Shown here: positions 57,852 to 64,000 of the stretch, piece after piece | Numbering within the stretch: position 1 is the first letter of the stretch | Layout of the letters: each line of letters opens with the position of its first letter | Assembly: GCF_964355755.1 (NCBI RefSeq) | Contig: NC_092676.1 | Span: 18,892,288-18,956,287, forward strand | Direction of reading: 5' to 3' | DNA from: Antedon mediterranea | Lineage: Eukaryota > Echinodermata > Crinoidea > Comatulida > Antedonidae | Length of the DNA stretch: 64,000 nucleotides | Program-made: the position numbers and the translations under genes | Notes under the pieces: model-generated | The model's input: only the letters and a program-made list of their open reading frames with translations | Databases searched by the model: none | What the model was told of the DNA's origin: nothing

Positions 57852-60800
57852 TTAAAAATCATCAAACCTCTTGGGTTTTCTCTTCTCTCTTACTGGTCTG
57901 CTTTTAACTATCATATTTTCATTACTCTTTGTTATTTTGTCACTTTGCTCAGTATCAACTGGCTTATTCTGTTCAGTGTTATCAATCTTACTGTTACCAT
58001 TAACTTTACTAGTATCAATTTGTTTTAAATTATCATTTGGTGTGTTAACATTTGCTTCATTTACTCTTTCATTATAGGATCGAACATGTGTCGAATTCCT
58101 TTTGTATCTTACACCCTGTGGTGATTCAACCACTACACTATTCCCTTTTTTCTCTATTACTACATATGGTTCTGTGTGATATGGCGTACTCATCTTGTCC
58201 CTCTGTGTCACTTTCACTAAAACCTTATCTCCTTTACACACATCACTTTCCTTCGCACCTCTCTTCTCATCAATGTACAGTTTGTTCTTTAATTTAGACA
58301 CGGCATCACGATCAGAAATTTCTTCGTCCATTATTGTATTGTCATCTAATTCTGGCAATTTTGTACGCAACTTTCTATTCCACATCATTTCTGCTGGTGT
58401 CACTCCGGTAACACTATGTGGGGTTGTACGATATGCGAATAGGTACACTCGTAATTCTTTTTTCCAGTCTTTTCCTTCAGCTTGCGCAATGCGAATTCTT
58501 TTCATTAGTGATCTATTTTGTCGTTCAACCTCTCCGTTTGCAGCTGGATGTAATGGTGTTACACGTCTATGTCTGATTCCATTTTCCTTCAGGTAGGTTT
58601 CAAACTCATTGGACACAAACTGGGCACCATTATCTGAGGTAATTGATTTTGGTATGCCATGTTGAACAAACATATTTTCAAGTGTGTCTATAATTTTCTC
58701 ACTTGTGATTGTCTTCATTAAACTAATTTCATAATAACGACTATAATAGTCTACCACCACTAGTACATTATCCTTCGATGGAAACGGTCCCAGCAAGTCA
58801 ATCGAAATATCTTGCCATGGTCCTGTTGGTAGTTGTGTTGGCTGCAATGGTTCTGGTGCTGGCATCGAACTTGTTATCTGACACTCATGACATGTTTTAA
58901 CATAGTCTTCCACATTCTTCTCCATCCCAGGCCACCATACCTTGGTTCTAAGCCTTTGCTTGGTTTTGACTATCCCCAAGTGTCCTTGGTGTGCTAATTC
59001 AATACACTGTAATCTATATTTTTCTGGAATTACAATCCTTCTGTTTCTAAGAATTAAATATCCAAAACATGCAAGTTCTTGTTGTATTGCATTATACTGA
59101 ATCAAGTCTCTGTCCCATTTATCTGTCCGTATACTATTTCTCACTTTACTCAATTCAGGATCTTCCTTTGATGCCTCTTCAACTTCACGTGATGATAGTG
59201 CACATGGGGTTGCATTTGATGCTACCAATCGAATATACATCTCTGTGTCATCACTGTCATTATTCTGTTTGCCATCAGTTTCTATTGGTAACCTTGATAA
59301 TATATCAGCAATGTTATTCTTACCAGGTACATACTTTACTGTATAAGAATAGGACATAAGTCTCATCACCCACCTTTCAATCCGTGCATTTGGTTTAGAC
59401 TTTGGTCCATACAGGCCTTCGAGTGGTTTATGGTCAGTTATCAATTCAAACTGTAGTCCATATAAGTAAACATGAAACCTTTCCATAGCCCATACCACTG
59501 CCAATGCCTCTTTCTCCGTTGTTGAATATTTCTTTTCAGTAGCTGATAATGTTCGGCTTGCATAACTTATAACTCTGGTTTCACCATTGTATTTCTGAAT
59601 TAAAACTCCACCAATGCCTACATTGCTTGCATCTGTCACCAACTGAGTACTTTCTGCATCTAATCTGAAATAGCCTAAACATGTTTCATTAGTTAAGCAT
59701 TTCGTAAGTTTTACATAACTATTTTCTTGTTCAGACCCCCAATAGAAATTACAATCTTTTCGCACTAGTCGTCTTAAGGGTTCCGCAACTGTAGCTAAAT
59801 TTGGAATGTATCGTGCTGAGAAGTTAACTAGACCTAAGAAACTTTTTACTTCTGCAGCTGTTTTTGGTCTCTTTGATTCTGCCAATGCTCTGACTCGCCC
59901 AATTGTAGGTTTGATTCCGTTTGCTGACAATATGTGACCCATGAATGTTATCTGTGATACAGAAAATTGACACTTATCCTTGTTGAGAGTCAAATTCTTT
60001 TCTTTAAATTTCTCAAGCACTACACGAAGTCTGTCATCATGTTCAGTCTGTGTTCTCCCGTGTACAACAATGTCATCTGATATGTTAGCTACACCTTCGC
60101 ATCCACTCAGCGTCTGACTGATTACTCTTTGGTACTTTTCAGGGGCAGCATTTATCCCGAACATCAACCTTTTGTACCGATAAAGACCTTTGTTAGTTAT
60201 GAAAGTTGTGATGTTTCGTGATTGCTCATCTAATTCAATTTGGTGATAGCCGTAATTCATGTCTAATTTAGAGAACACTGTACTTTGATTCATTTCATAC
60301 AACACTTCATCAACTGTTGGGATTGGATGCCTCTCCCTTTTAACTGCTCGGTTGGCCTGCCTCATATCTACGCAGAGGCGTATATCCCCATTTGGTTTTG
60401 GCACTACTATGACTGGACTTACCCAATCACTTGGTTCGTCTACCCTTTCAATTATGTCAAGAGATTCTAACTCATCTAATTTATCACTCACTTTATCTTT
60501 GAGACTAAACGGTATTCTATACATGCTCTGAACAACTGGTGTTACCTGTTCATCAATAAATAAATGTAACTTATAATCTTTTAATTTACCAATACCTTCA
60601 AATACCTGTGTATACTTATCTTGTACACTATTTATCACTTGTGGTATTACAATATTTAACACTCCAAGCTTCATTGCAGTATCACCTCCCAACAAAGCAG
60701 GGCCTTTCCCTTTTAACACATATACATCTGCTGTTATTTTAGGCTCAGTATTATTACCTGTACCTTGAAAAATTGACATGTTCGTAGTAAATTTTCCTAA

Positions 60801-61910
60801 CAACTCTAATGGTTTTTCTGACCCATATGCATATAACTTTCTGTTTGTCAACTCAGATTTGCATTTAATTTTCTTGGATTTTAACTGTTGCCATAAATAC
60901 TGATCTATGATATTAACTGTAGCACCACTATCAACAATCATTTCTACCTTATGTACATCCATACAAACATTTATCTTTGTAGTTTTAGAATTATTATTTT
61001 GTATACCAAAAGCATAGTCATCGTCTTCACTTCCATTTTGAACATTACTAATACCACTACTCTTTTTGTCTTTACCTAATTTAGTTTTGCAACAAATAGC
61101 AAAATGTCCCAAAATTTTACATTTATTACATTTCTTGTCTCTTGCAGGACAACATTTATCCTTAGCCAAATGTCCTTCTCTTCCACAGCGAAAGCATTTC
61201 CGGTTATCTTGTCTATCATTGAACTTTGACTTACTTGTTCTGTTAGGCCTACCACTTGAATTTCCAGCTTGGTACCTGTTTCTGCTCGTCGTGCTTGATC
61301 TTGACCATCTCTCATTCCTCACTGCATTCATGTTTGTTGTTTCCACTCCATTAACTTCTTGTGACATCTCCTTTGCTTGCTTCTCACTCATTTCAAATGT
61401 GCTAGCTATTGCTTTTAAATTGGTTAATTTCAAAGTATTTCCTTTTTCTAGCAATTTTAGTCTCAGTCTATTTGATTTGCATTTTTCAATAACATGGTCT
61501 CTAATTAACTCATCAACATTCGCATCATCAAATTCACATTTTGCAGCCTGCTGCCTCAATCTGTTTATAAATTGGTGAATTGTTTCGTCATCACCTTGCG
61601 TCAGTTTTCTAAAACAATAACGCTCATACGGTACGTTGGTTTTCATAGCAAATTGTTTATTTAATGTGTTTACAACAACATCATACTCATCTGTTCCGTT
61701 CTCCTCTGTTAAACAGTCATATATGTCCTGTACAGCCATTCCGGAGCAATGCAATAACAAAGCTTTCTTTTGGTTTTTGTCTACTACTCCTTTACCAGTA
61801 GCATATAATTCAAAACTGCGAAGCCATTTCTTCCACCGTTCAGCCGAAGCGTGCACATCGTGTGGATCATACGCAGCGATTCCAGTGATTTCAACGTTTA
61901 CAGCGGTCAT
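57852..61910 (-). CDS. Retrotransposon Gag-Pol polyprotein
   Basis: A single intact 1352-aa frame from the ATG at 61910. In order: a gag region; two zinc knuckles at about 236-275 (CFRCGREGHLAKDKC, CNKCKILGHFAICC); an aspartic protease with DSGA near 325; a reverse transcriptase with KLDMNYGYHQIEL near 547 and the catalytic aspartates in NISDDIVV near 610, where Ile-Ser replaces the usual Tyr/Phe-x before DD; RNase H (VTDASNVGIGG, about 757); an integrase with an HHCC finger (HQGHLG...CHEC, about 975-1010) and DDE residues in DLLGPF, SDNGAQF and GEVERQN (about 1036-1126); and a C-terminal basic tail. No envelope gene. No stop or frameshift was seen, so it could be autonomous. Confidence 0.9.
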   Translation of the reverse strand: MTAVNVEITGIAAYDPHDVHASAERWKKWLRSFELYATGKGVVDKNQKKALLLHCSGMAVQDIYDCLTEENGTDEYDVVVNTLNKQFAMKTNVPYERYCFRKLTQGDDETIHQFINRLRQQAAKCEFDDANVDELIRDHVIEKCKSNRLRLKLLEKGNTLKLTNLKAIASTFEMSEKQAKEMSQEVNGVETTNMNAVRNERWSRSSTTSRNRYQAGNSSGRPNRTSKSKFNDRQDNRKCFRCGREGHLAKDKCCPARDKKCNKCKILGHFAICCKTKLGKDKKSSGISNVQNGSEDDDYAFGIQNNNSKTTKINVCMDVHKVEMIVDSGATVNIIDQYLWQQLKSKKIKCKSELTNRKLYAYGSEKPLELLGKFTTNMSIFQGTGNNTEPKITADVYVLKGKGPALLGGDTAMKLGVLNIVIPQVINSVQDKYTQVFEGIGKLKDYKLHLFIDEQVTPVVQSMYRIPFSLKDKVSDKLDELESLDIIERVDEPSDWVSPVIVVPKPNGDIRLCVDMRQANRAVKRERHPIPTVDEVLYEMNQSTVFSKLDMNYGYHQIELDEQSRNITTFITNKGLYRYKRLMFGINAAPEKYQRVISQTLSGCEGVANISDDIVVHGRTQTEHDDRLRVVLEKFKEKNLTLNKDKCQFSVSQITFMGHILSANGIKPTIGRVRALAESKRPKTAAEVKSFLGLVNFSARYIPNLATVAEPLRRLVRKDCNFYWGSEQENSYVKLTKCLTNETCLGYFRLDAESTQLVTDASNVGIGGVLIQKYNGETRVISYASRTLSATEKKYSTTEKEALAVVWAMERFHVYLYGLQFELITDHKPLEGLYGPKSKPNARIERWVMRLMSYSYTVKYVPGKNNIADILSRLPIETDGKQNNDSDDTEMYIRLVASNATPCALSSREVEEASKEDPELSKVRNSIRTDKWDRDLIQYNAIQQELACFGYLILRNRRIVIPEKYRLQCIELAHQGHLGIVKTKQRLRTKVWWPGMEKNVEDYVKTCHECQITSSMPAPEPLQPTQLPTGPWQDISIDLLGPFPSKDNVLVVVDYYSRYYEISLMKTITSEKIIDTLENMFVQHGIPKSITSDNGAQFVSNEFETYLKENGIRHRRVTPLHPAANGEVERQNRSLMKRIRIAQAEGKDWKKELRVYLFAYRTTPHSVTGVTPAEMMWNRKLRTKLPELDDNTIMDEEISDRDAVSKLKNKLYIDEKRGAKESDVCKGDKVLVKVTQRDKMSTPYHTEPYVVIEKKGNSVVVESPQGVRYKRNSTHVRSYNERVNEANVNTPNDNLKQIDTSKVNGNSKIDNTEQNKPVDTEQSDKITKSNENMIVKSRPVREKRKPKRFDDF

Positions 61911-61995
61911 CGTTACAACAGTATTAAAACAAATATATCGCCAAAAATTACAGTATTGAAACTTCTAATCACTTGTGGTTCGATATTCTCCTTAA

Positions 61996-62005
61996 CTCGT
62001 CGCCA
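61996..62005 (-). other. Primer-binding site, tRNA-Ser type
   Basis: TGGCGACGAG lies one base inside the 5' LTR on the element strand. It is complementary to the CTCGTCGCCA 3' end expected of animal tRNA-Ser(GCU) (tRNA end from memory). Confidence 0.65.
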
Positions 62006-62006
62006 A

Positions 62007-62142
62007 TGTTATATCTTATGTGTCTTTATTGCATCTTTCATTGTGTGTACATACAGATTACTAACCATGTGGTTATAGTGTATCGATCTACCTTAACCCA
62101 TAATGCCTTGCTTTCCCTTAGTCTCCCAATCCAGACACTACA
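62007..62142 (-). repeat. 5' LTR
   Basis: 136 bp, identical by eye to the 3' LTR. Its first bases on the gene strand (TGTAGTGTCTGGATTGG then GAGACTAA) place a stop in the frame of the interrupted helicase exon. Confidence 0.9.
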
Positions 62143-62189
62143 GCTGCCACCAACGTCTTTCCAGTGCCTTTAAAATTTGAAGTCAAGTT

Positions 62190-62340
62190 TTAATACTCCT
62201 TTTATATCGCCTAACAGACTCCAGAGCTGAGTAAGTATACACACTGTGGTGTCAACGCCGGCATTTCGTATGGTGTGCGCTCCGCAGTGTGTGTTGGCTC
62301 TGGAGTTTTCTAGGCGATGGGAAAGGAGAATAGTAATAAC
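62190..62340. mobile_element. Imperfect-TIR MITE
   Basis: TACTCCTTTTATATCGCCTA and CAGACTCCAGAGC at the left are mirrored by GCTCTGGAGTTTTCTAGGCG and GGGAAAGGAGAATAGTA at the right. It is about 150 bp and non-coding, in intron 1 of helicase copy 2. Confidence 0.6.
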
Positions 62341-63848
62341 ATATAGTCACAATCATCAGATTCAGTGGTGTATCTACCAAACCCAGTCGATCCCAATGAC
62401 ATCATCACAACGTCATCGTCAACGTGTCATTATCATCATCATTTGCATCACATAACAATCATACTTATTGTTGTAAATTTATATAGGCCTATTGTAGGCT
62501 ATATTATTATTATATTGTGATTGTTTTAAGATTACGTTATTGGGCCTACCTGTTGGAAGAAATATGACCGCATTACGTCTTTCCATAGCCTGACCAAATA
62601 GTTCCCTTTGATAAGTTCTTGGTGTAGTTGACGTCAACTTATTCACATACAAACTGCCGTTAAAGTTTATCTTTATCGGTCGTAACAGTTGCCGTTTTGG
62701 TGCATTAATTAAGCCGTGATCAAAAATATTTTTTTTATGTTTTTGCCCCTCAACATGTGTGTTATAATGACTTTTTGACGAAAAACATAACACTCTGCAT
62801 GGTTGGCAACCTTTTCTGAGGTCATAGTCAGAATCAAGAGATGAACTTCTGTACGATAGGGGTGTTTGTATATGGTGTTTGTTCTTATAATGTTGATTTG
62901 CCGGTATCGGACCACTAAAGTGGACATCACACAAAGAACAAAAAGTTGCATCACAACCTTCCATTCCATTGGCTGGTTCATTGGGACTAACAGACTCTAG
63001 CCATTGTTCTTCCAGTTGACGGTGTTTGATGCTTTCGATGTGGGCCTGGAGAGGAATATTCCCACTCATGTTCTTATTACAAGCCACACAGTGAAAAACA
63101 CCGCCTTTTGCTTTAATAGGGTTTTCAAAAAACACATCTTCATTGGATGATTCGTCGGATGATGGATCAGATTCCTCAGTTGTAACGGTTTCTTCCGCTG
63201 ATTCGTAGGATGATTTGTCATATGTCCCACTAGCACACAATAACTTTGGATGTTTTCTAGGCCTAGTGGTGTTAATAAGGTCTGAATCATCCCTGTATCT
63301 AAGATTGAACGTACGTGAAAGAGGAACCATCTTTGTAATTCTAAATTTGGTTGTCTTAAGATCTTCTGTCACTCTGTAAAAATAGCATTAATAATGCACA
63401 TACAGACACTATATTTCTGTACAATATACGTTGTTCACAACTCTCCCCCTCCCCCCGCCTCTCTATCTCTTTGTTATTGGCAAAGAGAGCCCGTGAAATT
63501 GTCTTTAAATGAGGTTATAATATCCCAAAATTAGACATTTTAAGGCCAATCTATCCAATCAAATTTAAAAGAAGCTAATTTCGCTTGATTCTGGTGGTGT
63601 GGCTGTCACAATTTTCCAAAAAAAGTGACGGGTGGGGAACAGTCCCTTTTTTGGTGGGGGAGGGATGGGGGCGGATCAATGATCAGTGTCCTCAAATATA
63701 ATCGTGTTTGGTCTCATTTGAAAGTAAATTTAATTTTAAACACTGGAAACTGATTGCTATGGCAAGGCAATAAAACAAAAATGTCGACTGAATATATATA
63801 GGCCTACTTTTTTTAAAGGTAAAAATATAAAGCTAGGGCCTACCGGTT

Positions 63849-63985
63849 TTTCCTGGAGGTGAAAAGTGTCTGGTAAAGGCGACAACGACGTCTTTTGGGT
63901 TGGGATTGCAACCGTAGTCTTGAAATGGTTGTAAGCGTACATGATTTCCTACCCATTCTTGGTTCCTTTGAAAACCTCTATGATT
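63849..63985 (-). CDS. Candidate coding exon upstream of helicase copy 2
   Basis: Between an acceptor AAATCATAG and a donor ACCG/GTAGGC the minus strand stays open and encodes NQEWVGNHVRLQPF, DYGCNPNPKDVVVAF and TRHFSPPGKT. It ends in phase 1. A secondary acceptor (GTGACAG) near 63366 would continue it in frame into finger exon 1 of copy 2, and copy 1 has an equivalent phase-1 acceptor near 50154. No similar exon was found upstream of copy 1. It could instead belong to an unrelated gene extending past the window edge. Domain not recognised. Confidence 0.35.
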
Positions 63986-64000
63986 TCAAAGAAACAAATT

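Larger units (their letters stand above)
57397..62142 (-). mobile_element. Full-length Ty3/Gypsy retrotransposon, Mag/SURL-like
   Basis: A 4746-bp element with two LTRs of 136 bp, identical by eye, TG...CA ends, and a 5-bp target duplication GCTGC (57392-57396 and 62143-62147). It has a primer-binding site, one gag-pol frame and a polypurine tract. The duplication is confirmed by comparison with the uninterrupted exon of helicase copy 1, where GCTGC occurs once. Identical LTRs imply a recent insertion. The element lies in the same orientation as the gene it interrupts. Short LTRs, a fused gag-pol and a tRNA-Ser-type primer site fit the Mag lineage, which includes sea-urchin SURL elements (family knowledge). 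Confidence 0.9.
54857..63330 (-). pseudogene. U1-type zinc-finger / RIG-I-like helicase (copy 2, interrupted)
   Basis: Same six-exon plan as copy 1: 62550-63330, then 62148-62167 with 57159-57396 (one exon split by a retrotransposon), 56093-56924, about 55767-55900, 55153-55286, 54857-54968. Three U1-type fingers (first C81-C84-H97-H103), Walker A, DEVH box followed by CTKNHPYNMIM, motif [20 protein letters not shown], motif [11 protein letters not shown] and motif VI. Ignoring the insert, exon 2 keeps frame. The insertion lies 25 nt into exon 2, just after GTGKTLVAA; read-through meets a TAA 8 codons into the LTR, leaving a finger-only product of about 275 aa. Other changes: the exon 4 acceptor AG of copy 1 is absent, and exon 5 uses donor GCAAGT. 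Likely non-functional as a helicase, though the insertion could be an allele. Confidence 0.8.

Noticed and set aside
57871-61578. Several plus-strand frames across the retrotransposon
   Set aside because: They are antisense shadows of the gag-pol frame.

Overview
The window is nuclear DNA of an animal: spliced genes with GT-AG introns, an AT-rich background and a dense load of small DNA transposons. The gene families point to a marine invertebrate deuterostome, most likely an echinoderm (inference). They are a beta-microseminoprotein-like gene, an intronless lineage-specific rhodopsin-type GPCR cluster, an adhesion GPCR, duplicated RIG-I-like helicases and a Mag/SURL-like Ty3/Gypsy element. 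The palindrome TAGGCCTA, scattered through the window dozens of times, fits that guess. No rRNA, tRNA gene or CRISPR array was seen.

Layout. 0-1.2 kb holds LINE 3' debris. 3.0-7.0 kb (minus) holds a secreted beta-microseminoprotein-like gene with a TATA promoter near 6997, a non-coding first exon and three coding exons (111 aa). 11.5-23.9 kb (minus) holds three tandem single-exon rhodopsin-family GPCRs; the middle one is a frameshifted pseudogene, and a 232-bp direct duplication brackets the first. 26.9-42.3 kb (minus) holds an adhesion GPCR whose exons were rebuilt from splice signals and phase: signal peptide, short ectodomain, GAIN/GPS, 7TM and two alternative C-terminal exons. 43.8-50.1 kb (minus) and 54.9-63.3 kb (minus) hold two tandem copies of an unusual gene: three U1/matrin-type C2H2 zinc fingers fused to a RIG-I/MDA5-like DExH helicase, without visible CARDs or a C-terminal RNA-binding domain.

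The second helicase copy is broken. A full-length Ty3/Gypsy retrotransposon (57397-62142) with two identical 136-bp LTRs sits in its Walker A exon and is flanked by a 5-bp target duplication. That copy has also lost the exon-4 splice acceptor used by the first copy and uses a GC donor at exon 5.

Most of the rest is transposon-derived. There is a pair of ~1.4-1.6 kb non-autonomous hAT-like elements with 8-bp target duplications, a highly repeated palindromic MITE family (ends AAGCTTGGTTCCCACTAG), several other terminal-inverted-repeat families, a SINE fragment and an 84-bp minisatellite.

The strongest candidate for a little-described system is the zinc-finger/RLR-helicase pair. Modified U1-type fingers often bind dsRNA (family knowledge), so a protein joining three of them to an RLR motor could be a dsRNA sensor or antiviral effector lineage without CARDs. 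That function is inference; the architecture is read from the sequence.
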